From Polytrichum commune (Eukaryota; Streptophyta; Polytrichopsida; Polytrichales; Polytrichaceae): a stretch of DNA of 64,000 nucleotides. Each line of letters starts with the position of its first letter. Within the stretch, counting starts at the first letter, position 1. Below, in pieces: positions 46,204-58,900 of the stretch. The position numbers and the translations under genes were made by a program. Location: assembly GCA_950295325.1 (NCBI GenBank), contig OX485807.1, forward strand, positions 2,668,501 to 2,732,500, read 5' to 3'. The notes beneath the pieces were generated by a model. That model searched no databases, was not told the DNA's origin, and worked only from the letters and a program-made list of their open reading frames with translations.

Positions 46204-47932
46204 TCTTGGGATGAAGTTAATCCTCTCTTCTTCCAAGACCGGATGTCCTAAGGGGTGACCAAGGTTGATGATGTATGAGATGCTTCATTGTTCTCAAGGT
46301 AACCAATAAGTCATATTCATGTTGCACCCCGGTCAAACCTATGGACCTTTGCTATCAACAACATGGTAATGTTTTGGACACTTTATATCCATCCCCTTTC
46401 CCGGTGATTGGCAACTAGAAGCTTTTCATTTCCTCACCACTTCCCCCAGTTGTTGCTTATGTCAACTTGTTAAATCTTCACTACCAAGTACATAGATTTG
46501 ATGTTTTATCCTCCCATCTTTTAGATTATCAAGATACTATTCAATTGTACCAATTGGTGGAGGCTCCAAATGTTCACATTATTCAGACATAAGGCTCGAA
46601 AGCTGATGTGGTTGCATAAAATCCTACCTATCCACCTACGTTTGGTTTGCACCTTTGGTAGTATATCCATCTCCTAGTCATCACCTTACCCTTTGATCCC
46701 CTTGACTACGTATGGAAGAAATGTACGAATTTGCCAACCACACATTTTTGCAAGCTCGGAGGTGTATGGTGGAAAAACATTTCAAGTGGCAAGCTATCTC
46801 TTTCCTTAAATGTCGCAACCTTCGCTAGCTCCCCTTAACTGACTTGGTTAATTTTTTTTCAATTCTAGCAAGGGTCATGAGCACTAACCCTTCGCATTCC
46901 GCCATGCAAATGGTTAGCTCCACATACTGTAGACCTTATAGTTCATAGGAGGTGAACCAACCCTCCTACTTTGCTTTCGAGACTCACCCCTTAATCAATA
47001 ACCAATTCTTAGATGTGGACTTTTATCCATGAAAATCCAATCTTATGTTGATCATTGCGTTGCCGGAGCAACACTATAACAACCCAAATCGTACTAGGCA
47101 ACTATGCCCTCACATTGGGCCAATGCCCATTGAGGCCGTGCCGTTCGGCCTCGGGTGGGTTTGGCCACAGCACCTCACCCATATAAACCTCTAGGACTTT
47201 TGGCAGGGCCCCTACTCCACCGTCAAGAAACCTTTTGTCTTTCTATCAAGAGTTAAGGCCAAATAGACATTTTCTTTTAGCCGCTGGGGCTGGAAGCCCC
47301 TAGCAGCTTTAGAACATCATCACTTCCTTGTATGATTTTTGATGTTAAGAAACAACCACTTCATTGTCATCTACGTTTCATGTAGATGCCAATGAACTCC
47401 TCACTTGCCCCATGTGGGCAAGTGTTGAGAAAGTTATGCCTCTTCAAACCTTGGCAGTCCCAGGAACCACTCCCAGGCAGCTGTTGTACCAAGGCATTGT
47501 CCTGGGACAACGCCCCACTCAAATGGCCATATCTCCTAGCTCACACCTCCAATTGAGGTGTTCTTGAGCACTCTACAATCAACACGCCATAAGCTACACA
47601 TAGCTTATGGTCTTATCCTTGTGACTCCTAATCTTCATGGGTGGGAGGCGTTCCCAATGCTCGGGGCTCTCACCCACGCTAGGATCACTTGGGCCCTCTC
47701 ACCAACGGTGCCACAAGTCATGGGTGTGACTCCGGGGCCCCTCTTGTGCCCATGATGTTTTGGGCACTCGTCATGGAGAGGTGTGCGGCATTAGAGTAGA
47801 CAACCAAGGTTATTTGCAATATTGTAAATAAAAGTGGAGGACAACCTCTAATTCATCACTATAAGATTGAAGTGGATAGGCTCAAGCTTCTAAAAGAAAA
47901 GATTTGAATGAGTGTGTGGTGAGAGATAATGT
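46204..47932. repeat. 1.7-kb dispersed repeat, copy B
   Basis: Same orientation, length and content as 23885-25613, with scattered substitutions. Flanks differ, so two separate insertions or a duplication. Confidence 0.75.
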
Positions 47933-50900
47933 GGTGAGAGACAATGCAAGTAGTGTGCAAGTAGATGTATAGAACACGTAATTGTCTAAAATTTGTCTAA
48001 GACATGCCAAAATTACATTGAGATTATGTTTTCTATAAATTTTTGTAATGTTTCCGTCAAGTTTATAATGAATTCAAGAAATATTAAAAAAATCCAACTT
48101 CAAAATATTTGAGGTCATGAAATCTATGTCCAAACTAGATTTAGGCATTAACTTTTGAGCAACACTTTTAATGATAAGTTTCAAAGATCTTATCTTCATA
48201 GTCTACATTTGAGTACCTAACACAACAATAGAGGGTGCCATGAACAAAAATCCAATTTAATCAATAATTTGCTACTACGTTTATGCATTTGACCCAAAAA
48301 CATATGGTTTTAGTATACTAGAGCACTTTTCTTATATACATGACTAACCTTGCTCCCTATATATAAATAAATAAATATAAATTTATAAATTAGGGTCTTT
48401 ATCTACTTGCAGTTAAGAATAAATATAGCACTATGGATGCCTAAGAGGAGATTTAGCTAAAAGTAACATCTTGGTCCCTATTTACTTGCCTATCCCTTTG
48501 TAAGGCAAGTTGCAATGAGGTGGTGATGTAATCATTCATCCATTTACCTCAATATAACCATCCATCTAGAATAATCGAGAAGAAGTCTATGGAGGGTGAA
48601 ATGGGCTTCTGGCCTCTCGTGAGGCCACGTCGTTCTTTGCTACCTTGGAGACTCCGTCCATGTTGTTCCAAATCTACCAATCCTAGTATCTTCGTAATCC
48701 TGTCATTTTCTGTCTTCCCCGTTTGTTTCTTCGCCTACGCCTCGCTCGTGTGTTTTCCCTCTTCTCTTCACTTTGGGTGCGGAGATAATGTGGGTGCCCG
48801 TATGTGTCATTTGAGCATTGAAAGGGGTTTTAGATTGATTATTAAAGAATGATTAGCTTCAAATATGTGGATAGAAGGTGATAAGTTTGGTTTAAAATCT
48901 AGTTCTAAATAATAAGGTCCACAACAAAGAGAAGAAAGAGTTCAAAATACCAATAGACTTATCTAGAAATTCTCTTGGTCAAACTTGGGTGAGTTCGCTA
49001 AAAGAAGAATCTGAGAATGTATTCATAAAGTCATCCAAATACACTTAAAGTTTTTACATGATAAAAGAGTAACATCACACTAAAATTTCTTTGACTTTCT
49101 AGCTTGCTATGATAGGATGGGTGGGCACAACTCACCTTGTATGAACAAATATGAGATTTAGGATGACATGTCCTAGACGTGGTTTATTGGCTTTCCCATG
49201 TGGGAAGATCCCACGGGTGGTCTATGAATTGGGCCAAAACTTGGCAACCAACCGGAATTGGCCAACCAAAAGTAGTCCCATGTGCAAGAAAATAATAAGG
49301 TAGAGCACTCTTGCGACAAGCCACTTCTTTTAGGTCCAAAAGTTCTTCCAAAAAAAATGAGATGGAAACGGGAGGTCCAAAGAGTTTCACCTATCTTTCA
49401 TATTAACCTTCAATATAGGACAAGTGAATGACTTGTCTTTATATGAAAAAGTCACTCAAAGAGAGGCTCTTTCAATGAGTCCTAGTTCGGTCCATCTTTG
49501 AATGACTTTGCAGACAACAACTTCATACAATGTGAGAGCTCTCTTGCTCCCAAAATTATGATTTGGGGGTAGGTTGGAGGAGTTCCCATGCAGATAAGCA
49601 CATGTTGCCAACCAATCACATTATGGTAGTTTATTAGATTATGGAGGGTCATGGACATGGGCTGTTAGAAATTCACATTTAAGTAAAATTGGACAAATTC
49701 TCAAAACTTGGACTTTTTGGTTGCTTCATGTCTATGGGCGGGTCCTCTCATACATTTCTATCAACACCGAATTTTTATGGGAGATATCTGAATGTTATGC
49801 GATTAAAATATGATGAAAAAACTCAAATATTTATTTTTCGATAAATTCATATAAATAAGATTAACGTTGCATAGTGAAAATACAACAAAAAGAATTGCTA
49901 TAATAATATCATAATCAATTCTACATATTCTATCGAAGGATCTTATAATACAATCTTATCATTGGATCTTGTGATAGATTTCAACATGTTTCAATTCTTG
50001 ACTTAGTCCAATTTTACTTAAATAGTATCAGTTTAGACTCCCACTAACGCATTTTTTTTTTAACCGACCAGTGCCGGTCACCAAATGATTGAAGGAGGAG
50101 GTCCACTAATGGTAACCTAGAGGAGGAGGCTAGTAGGTGGGCCCGAATTGGAGAAGATAAGAATAGCTAGTTGGCACATATGAACCCTAGTCCCCCACCC
50201 GATTCCATCTACATTTGGGCAAGTTTGTCCTTATTCCCACTAGAATTTGGTGGGTGAGTGGCCTACATGGAAACTCACCCAACTAATCAATAACTCTCAA
50301 AATCCCTAAGCACGCCTACAATGGATAGTTTCATTGCCTCTGCACATACCTTTCTTTTCAAATAGAAACACACAATTATTAGTTAAAATACTCAACACTT
50401 GAATCTTGCACCTTAGCACTGGGAATTTTGGGAGGATCATGCCCCATTTATGTTGGGCCACCTTTGTGACAAAATGAATAATACTCAACTTGAGTGTTGT
50501 TCACTTTGTGAAGGTAAGCCAATGGTTGGACCAACACCATGGCTTGAGATACATAAATTTTCTTGAAATCTATTTAATTATTTTTTTATGTTTGTTGGCT
50601 TGCCGAGGCCCCACATGGCTTGCAACACTAGCTGGCCATGTTCTTTGATGTGCTGAATATGGCTAGGCTAGGAATCTTGCAAGTTGGATCTTTGTGGTAC
50701 CATTTTTTTGGATGGGAAGCACAAATTTTAGTTTTGGAGAGTAGATGAATGAGAAATTACATTCAGAACTCTCAAAATAGTGAAGAAATAGGCCATTAGT
50801 CACTTAGGAAGGGAAACGGGCAAGTGTGGTAGAAACTTTTATGTTGACCATAGTGTAGGAGATCTCACAAGTCATGAAATTGACATGTGAGTATTAGAAG

Positions 50901-52497
50901 TAGCTTTTTAGTATCAGAGCTATAGACATACATGACTCTTCGGAAGTAGAAGGATAAGAAGGAGGAGGACGAAGACAAGAGGGGGAGAATTAACTTTTAC
51001 CTTACTCTCATGAAGAGAGTGGATTTTCAAAACTTGTTTGTCATCTCCTCGGATTCTCAAAAGTAATTGGGTGTGAAACCCTTAGTATCCTTGTAAAACA
51101 TATTTTGAAATATATCAAGTTACAATTCAATTCTCTTATTCTCTTGCCAAGTGTGTTCATGTTTGATTGGAATGTCGAACCTTGTTATCTAATCCGAAAT
51201 CAATTTGGGAGTGTGACGCTCTTGAATGAAAGAAAGTGGGATTTGTGTCTGTCTCAAAGTCGGTTTGAGTGAAGAATATCTTGGATAGTATCTTAAGGTT
51301 GGGATTTTAAAAGAGAAAGATTGTGTTCGGGTGTGAAGCCCTTGAATCTTATTGCGTAGCTTCTCGTGACATACACCTGACTCCAGTTCTAAAAACTGTT
51401 ATTTTCCTACTTAAGTCTGGATTCTTGGAAGCGAGTACCCAGAGAAAGTAAGAACATGATAATGTGTCTGGTGTGATTGCTCGTGCACCAGTGTTGCATG
51501 AGATCCTATCATGGAAATATGACTTGTTGTGTACTCTAATTTGGAGTTAGTTGTAAGCCTCAAGTGTTTCCATAAATCGGTCTCTAACAGAATCATTCAT
51601 GAGTCAGCCTCTTGATTAAACAAACAATGAGGATCATTCCATTTTCTGGTAGGAGATAAAGATGTGAAGTCTTTAGTGGTGTGTAATGACAGGATTGATA
51701 CACCCACCTATGAAGTAAAACAATATTCAGAGTAGAATTGAGGATAGGATCTGAATGAGGTGAGAAGCAGTGCAATTGTGTCTCATCCATGAGCGCTCAA
51801 AAGTGAAGCTCTAGTTTCTCAAGAAGGCCAGGATATCAATCTTTGGTACAAGTGTTCCATTTTAGGGAGCAAATACTATGCATATCCCGATTTTGAAGTG
51901 CCTTGGCAAGTGGCACCATACTGAAATCAAACAAAAAGGGGAAAGTGAAAGCAGTCTGCAAGACTGAGTAGAAGCGGAATTCAATTAATATTGTTTCATA
52001 ATAAGTTTCAAGTGAACTATCAGGAAGCTTTTGTAAATCTGGGGTATTGCTTCTTGAGAAAAGAACCTGCGAAGTATCAACTTCACGTGTTGGTTACCCA
52101 GATTCCAAGTTGTAACTCAATCGGTTATCCTCCATCAAGACATTGAAATTGTCTTATTGGATGGGGTGAATGTGGCTCATTAGTTCACAGGATTGGGGTT
52201 CATGGAGGAACTTGCGTACAACAACCTGGAGGTGAGAATCTTCTTCGGGAAAAGGTGAAGATCAAGCGGAGTCTGCTGAAGAAACCGCCTTGCTGTCGAC
52301 GGGAGAGGAAGTAGTCGCGTGGCTGATGGAGAAGCTGTGAAGAGAGGAGGACATAAGGGCTCACTTATCCCACATTGATTAGGATAGGGGCCGGGAGCAG
52401 GTATATCCTACCATGAACACTAGTGGGACTAGATGCTTCTCTAATACTACTGGTTACTAGACTCGTTACTAGAAAATAATATTCATTTCTTAGAGTT
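47933..52497. other. Gene-poor repeat debris
   Basis: No convincing gene on either strand. TAGTATCAGAGC at 50909-50920 is one base off the primer-binding site complementary to initiator tRNA-Met used by many plant LTR retrotransposons. With the purine tract near 52650 it may mark the inside of a decayed, non-coding LTR element, but I could not match two LTRs. Confidence 0.4.
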
Positions 52498-53131
52498 GGT
52501 GATTGGACTGTCTACTTGTGACTTGGATTCTAGGCTCACTACTTGCTCTTAGACTTGGGTTACGGTTATGGTCGCTCGCTTAGGACTCGGTTCGCTTAGT
52601 CCCCGTTACTCGTAACTAGACTTTTATTTTAAAAACCCTTATATATATAAGGGGGAGTGTAAATCACAACTCTTATAATTAAAAGTCAAGGGACCAGAAT
52701 GTGACTAAGTAAATCAGCTATCCTTAATGTTTTAAGTTATGTCTAGAAGAATATTAGAAGTCGAATGAGAACACATAACTTAAGCTAATTGAGCTTCAAA
52801 AGCATTCAATTAATGGTGATTGGACTGTCTACTTGTGACTTGGATTCTAGGCTCGCTACTCGCTCTTAGACTTGGGTTACGGTTCTGGTCGCTCGCTTAG
52901 GACTCGGTTCGCTTAGTCCCCGTTACTCGTAACTAGACTTTTATTTAAAAAACCCTTATATATATAAGGGGGAGTGTAAATCACAGCTCTTATAATTAAA
53001 AGTCAAGGGACCAGAATGTGACTAAGTAAATCAGCTATCCTTAATGTTTTAAGTTATGTCTAGAAGAATATTAGAAGTCGAATGAGAACCCATAACTTAA
53101 GCTAATTGAGCTTCAAAAGCATTCAATTAAT
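52498..53131. repeat. Tandem duplication of a 317-bp unit
   Basis: 52498-52814 and 52815-53131 are almost identical. Each has CTCGCTTAGGACTCGG, a self-complementary ACCCTTATATATATAAGGG and the purine tract AAGGGGGAG followed by TGTAAATC, which looks like a polypurine tract and LTR start. Few differences separate the copies, so the duplication is recent. Confidence 0.85.
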
Positions 53132-55931
53132 GTTTTAATCTATCAATTAACCTTATCGTGACAAGCTAAAGTTACATCTGACACTCATTTGGCCTTCCCT
53201 GGGGTTTTTCGGAGTTGGAACCCTACGACAAAATCTCTACTACAATCTTGCTAGCAAGGTAGGCTGGGGTAACGGTAACCCCCTTTAGAAAGAGATCACA
53301 CTCACTAGACTTAGTAATTTTTAGTCATCATGGTGGTGCAAAGTCGCTCTTCTCTGCAAGGTTATTTTGTAGTACAAATTTTCTCAGAAGCTCATGCTAA
53401 TTGTTGTTGCTGCTGTATTTTGTTTCTCAAACATTCAAAGAGGTAGTTTGGTGGTTCTTGGCGATGTCTCTGTTTTTGAAATTATCATAACTTCAATCTG
53501 TGATAGATTCTGCACTCACAGTTACGTTTGTGGATTAGAGAAGATATCTCCTGCGATCTACAATGTACTTTCAAAGCTTCTCAGACGAAAGAAATGCAAC
53601 ACATACATTCAACGCACATTCCATCTCAACCTCACAATTCCAATTCTCCTTCACTGAAAATTCAATACAGTATATAAAACTCTCTTGCAAGAGCAATTCA
53701 ATTTGACCTATTAGTATACAAGGGAGCCTATTATGACATCCTCATATTCCAAAAGCACTTCATCTAGAAAACTACTTTTGTGCACTGGCCAGGGAGATGT
53801 TTCAACATAAATGGTTATGTTTCATCTTTGCGAATAATCAATTGCAACGCGTATTGTTGCGCTGCACCTACGCATGTGATACAATCTATTCAGAGTCATA
53901 CATAAGTGCTTGTCGTTGTGCATATCCTACAAGAACAATTAAAAGAAGTTATAGCGTTGAACAAAAATAAAGCTCTACTCATGTCATAAATCCACAACCC
54001 TGATTTTCTCACACAAACAAGCCTTCAAAAAACTTAATATGTTGAATTCAATAGCTTGGTTGAAGTAAGGCATAACTAATATGACGAGGTTCAAAAAAGA
54101 GGTACACGAATGAATTCGGATAAGGCGTATGCAAGGATTTCAACCATGGGATCGATCGTGGTCTCACATAAGTGATATGCATGATTCTTGGTCAAAACAT
54201 ACGAATTCTTTTTTCAAACATTTATATTGTTGTGGAATATGTGGCGTGACAACGATTTAGAGTTATAGTATCAATCATTGAGGAGTTGGGGTTATAGTAT
54301 CAATCTTGTGGGTGATGCATAATTTTGCAATGTTGTTCTTTTTTTGTACCTTACAAATGGAAAAATATCAACCCTCAGGTAAATGGGCCAAAAATGGACA
54401 CTTTTAGCTCTGCGCCTACTTTTTGTAGGATATGTAACTTGAAATCATTTTCGAAACAAGTTCTGAAATAAAATCATTTAAGTCCAAACCTACAAGGTTC
54501 TTAACACTTGAGGTAAAAGAAGATTATTATTTATAAACTTTTTGCATGATTTGCAGGAGCCAAGTAAACTAACATGTTGTGCCCGGCTGTGGCGATGTTG
54601 GGAGCATGAATTTTTACAGCATGATAGTAGTAATCCATCACTGCTTCGTGCAATTTTCTATGCTTATGGATGCGATTACTTCCAGATCGGTTTACTCAAG
54701 GTGCATGAGCTCAATTTGTTGAATAATAGAAGTGTGATCATAAGGCTACAATATAATTTAAGTACGTGCATGTATATTGAGTTTCGCAGATTAGAGTTAT
54801 CCTTTAATTTAATGGGATTTTTTCCAAGAGTTCGTCCCCCTTGATTTTCCGTTTGGTACGAAGGTTGAAATTCGTCAACTTCTTGCTTTGCCAACTTCCT
54901 TGCGGACATCTTCTCACACCAGCGGTGGGCCTTTGGCCCTTAGAGGCTCGTTGATGTGTCTTGTTAGGCCAAAGTATGGTAAAGTGGGCAAAAGTTGTAC
55001 CCTAATATTAGTTTAGAGGTGCATGTAGCAATCATAACACAATATGAAAATGAAGTAGGTTTTAGCTCAAATCCACCACCCAATTTTAAGATCCACTTCA
55101 TACATATCTCCATCATATTAATGAGGCACAAATTTTTACTATGTTTGGCTCCATGATCTCAAAATGACATTTGGTATAGAATTGAGCCTACTTCCCTTAT
55201 TATGTTTGAAAATTATATCACAATGAAAGGGCATACCACTTGTTAACTTTTACCATGCTTTGGCCCTACTACTATTGTCATGAGGTGTGAATGTGACTTG
55301 TTGCAACATATTATTGGGATTGATGATGGGGTCATAAACCACACATTCAAGATAGTTGTGCAACTAGAACTCTACCCTGCAAATTTGAAACATGAACTGA
55401 TAAAAGTGTAGGATACAATAGGTCTGCGAGGTTGGTGAAACAAACATGAAGGGGTTACAACATGTGCAAGTGTTGGCTGGAGCTGACGAAGTGCGCACAG
55501 AAAGAAACCACAATTGCAGGGCATGTGCACCTTCCAAAATTTCATCTGATCAAATCCAACTTAGTATCAGTATTAACATATTTAAGAACATATCGTTAGA
55601 AGGAAGAAACTTAGCAATGATGTCAGTCAAGGCTAATTTAACCTTACAATATTTTTGGTTTCTTTGAGCTTGGCTGATCTATTGTGTGCTTATACCCATG
55701 ATAAATGTCCCGACTTCAGTAGTCTTATTGAAAAAGTTCAAGCCCTATGAAATGTACAGATTTCTTTAATGCAGTTTGTTACCAACTTCGGTTCGAGGTC
55801 ATCTTATCTATAATCCCTTCAAAGATTGCTAAAATATTTTGTTCGATCCAGTCCAAGCATGTCCTCTGGTCAACTCACATAAGGATTGTAATCCGATTTT
55901 GAATCTTTGTCAGTTGTCACCTCCCATGCAG
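53132..55931. other. Intergenic region downstream of the receptor kinase
   Basis: Only short, unrecognised frames (for example 53394-53657 and 54542-54844 on the plus strand) without motifs or splice context. Nothing is claimed. Confidence 0.4.
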
Positions 55932-58900
55932 TCATCTTGGAACATTCTTATGATCATCTAAAGTTTGAGCGATCGAGCTCAACTCTATACTAGAGCTCGA
56001 TGGTCCTGTTCGCAGCCTTGCTTGGTCACTGATCTCATTTTCTTCCATCATTTCCAAGCCTGATCCTTGAACTGCCAATGACATTTTCATGTACATCGAG
56101 CTTTTTTGATGTTGAATTTCTACACCATCCACCTCCAGGTCACCTTGGAGCATTGCAAGTACCTGTTCCATGCTTGGTCTTCTTTCAGGTGCGTCCTGTA
56201 CACACATGTGTGCTACTTTGATCACCCGTAGCACCTCTTCTTCTTCATCGCCGCTCAACTCAAGTGTTGGATCAACAATACCCATGGGCATATTTTCTTC
56301 AAGCATTTCCAAAGACTGCACATGCCAAAATGCAACGTCCGTACCACAATGATCAGTGTCATTATTTTTAAGGCTTGGCTCTTGTTGACTTTTCTATCAT
56401 ACCTATGATTATGGAAAGATCTGCATATTACGTTCAATAGACTATAATAACCAAGAGTTCAAATAAGTCCTTACACGGAACATGCTGATGTATGCACCCT
56501 ATTAACTAGGAATTTCAGTCAAATCTTGCAAAAATCAATATGTAAGTACTTTTTGGGCTTACCCATCGAGGAAGATAGATTTTCTCTGGAGACAAGTTGG
56601 GATTGATGTTCTTTCTTCCACTTACAACCTCAAGAAGCACAACTCCAAAGCTATAGACATCCACTTTGTCACTAAGTCGGCCCTCAAGCACATACTCTGG
56701 TGGTAAATAACCTCTACACAGACAATCCGATTTGATTTGTTGTCAACTTATGAGCATAAAATGTCTTTGCACACAATTTTTGAACATGAATGACATCAAA
56801 GCTCATTATGAGGAGAGAACTTAGAGGAATGCTAAGATATGCATGAAGGATCCACTTACTTGGTTCCTGTAACCGAGGTTACCAGAATATGGCTTTGAAG
56901 ACTATCCTCTGGAAATAATAATGCCAAACCAAAGTCTGCAATTTTAGCTTCCAAATTTTTGTCCAAAAGAATGTTACTTGCTTTGATGTCTCGATGGATG
57001 ATTCTTGGTGTCACAAGCGCATGCAAGTAGTGTAAACCTCTAGCCACTCCCAAACATATGTTCATCCGCTTCGGCCAATTCAAAGTTTGATTACCACGTC
57101 GTTCTGCACAAACATGTCATAAGCAGGGCCATAATTAGAAGTTTCTTAATCATGTTATAAGAAGGAAAAAAAACTGAAATCCTATTTTGAACAAAATTTT
57201 GGAAAGCGCCTACAAAAAAATACTAGCACCGGATCACACATGTCAAAGTGTGATACAACAACATAATAACCTCGCAGCCTGGATGGAAAGATAAAACATG
57301 ATATCTAGAAAGTCTGAGCGGCTTCTTAAGCTTGATTAATGAAACTTCCACAACTCCTCCACAACATACAAGAGCACATTTTGAGTTATCACCTTGACAC
57401 CTGCTTGGAATTTGGAAGTCTGAATTTTAGGAGGTGGACTCGAGCTACACTATTAGGCCCATATGGTGTAGAATAGACTAACCTAGAAGAAAATACGCAA
57501 GGTCATTGTTTTCAACAAACTCGTACACTAATAATCGCTGAGTTTCCCGCAAGCAACATCCTTTTAATTTCACAAGATTTTTGTGTTTGACGGCACTCAA
57601 GAGAAAAACTTCGTTGAGAAAGTCATCTAGAGCACTGTGTTGCACTCCCATGTTGAGTTGTTTAACAGCCACCTCAGAATGACCTTGAAGATATCCCTGT
57701 AATGATTGAAGCACACACATGTCCAAGCTGTAATCAATCATACACAGTATTCAATAGCATGAAGCTATTTCATGTCAGTTTCTAAATACAACATATCATT
57801 ACTCAGCTGATGCGTTGTACGTGTTCATGGGTCCAACAATAGATTTGAGAATAAAAACTCCGAATGTCAAAATCTTATTGCTTTAGACTGCATTTGAAAT
57901 CAAGACAACTGAACACAACTCATCAATTGAGTAATGTTATGAACCCCTCCCTCAATATTGTAGAGACAACAAAATTCAAGCCCAATCATCCACTGGCAGA
58001 CCTCCCCACAATAAATAGATGTGAACATGTGTGTTGAATTTGACCTACATAATCAAGATCACCAACCTAACAAGTAACCAAGTGCAATTTTAATCCTTCT
58101 CCCTACTATTGCTAATAAGCACCTAAGATTGACACCTCATCTGCTAAAAGTGGCTCATACTTCCACTCATGTTCAAATTCCCAAAAGTTTAGACCTAATG
58201 TATCATTCCTACGTCAACTTCTACAAGTATTTCAAAATTGGTGACTTGTCAACATTCTTGAATTTTTTTAACCTCATGAAGAGATCACAATAGTTGCAAA
58301 CATAATCTTAGAGGAAGAAAAGAAGAAAAGAAGCAATTGGGTGAGATCAAACCTTGTAGACCGCACCGAATCCACCCTCCCCAAGTTTCATAGATGTATG
58401 GAAATTCCGAGTAGCCTTCACAAGATCGTTGTATACAAAAAGCGTGGGTTTCAACTCGTGCTCTGCAAATTCTATAAAAATCGATTTGAAATATGTTCAG
58501 CCAAAAGTCATACATAAGCGTGATAGCTTGGTATATACTTGTCTCTATTTGATCGTTTGAACTGTCAAAATGCTTATAGGTGAGTTTGTGTGAAATCTGA
58601 ACTTAGGGCCACTCCACAGCAGAGCTCAAGGGCCCTTGACGCATGATATACAAATTATGGGATTGGTTGGAAGCCGGAGATGGTCCAAGTTCAATTTTAA
58701 ACTAGACCTTGAAGACTTGATGGACCAAAGAAATTGGATTGGATGCAAAATCTACATGACATCCTACATGGCATCAAGTGGCATGGATAATGTTTCATGG
58801 TCTGTTGGATATTACATTGGGCCCATGAAAAAAGGTGGGTCTAACAAAAAACACGAAGTTGTGGCAATCACTTGTTTTGTCATTGGCTCTTAGAAATTTT

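Noticed and set aside
50909-52657. Complete LTR retrotransposon between a tRNA-Met primer site and a polypurine tract
   Set aside because: No matching pair of LTRs and no pol coding sequence could be seen; kept only as a possibility in the region entry.
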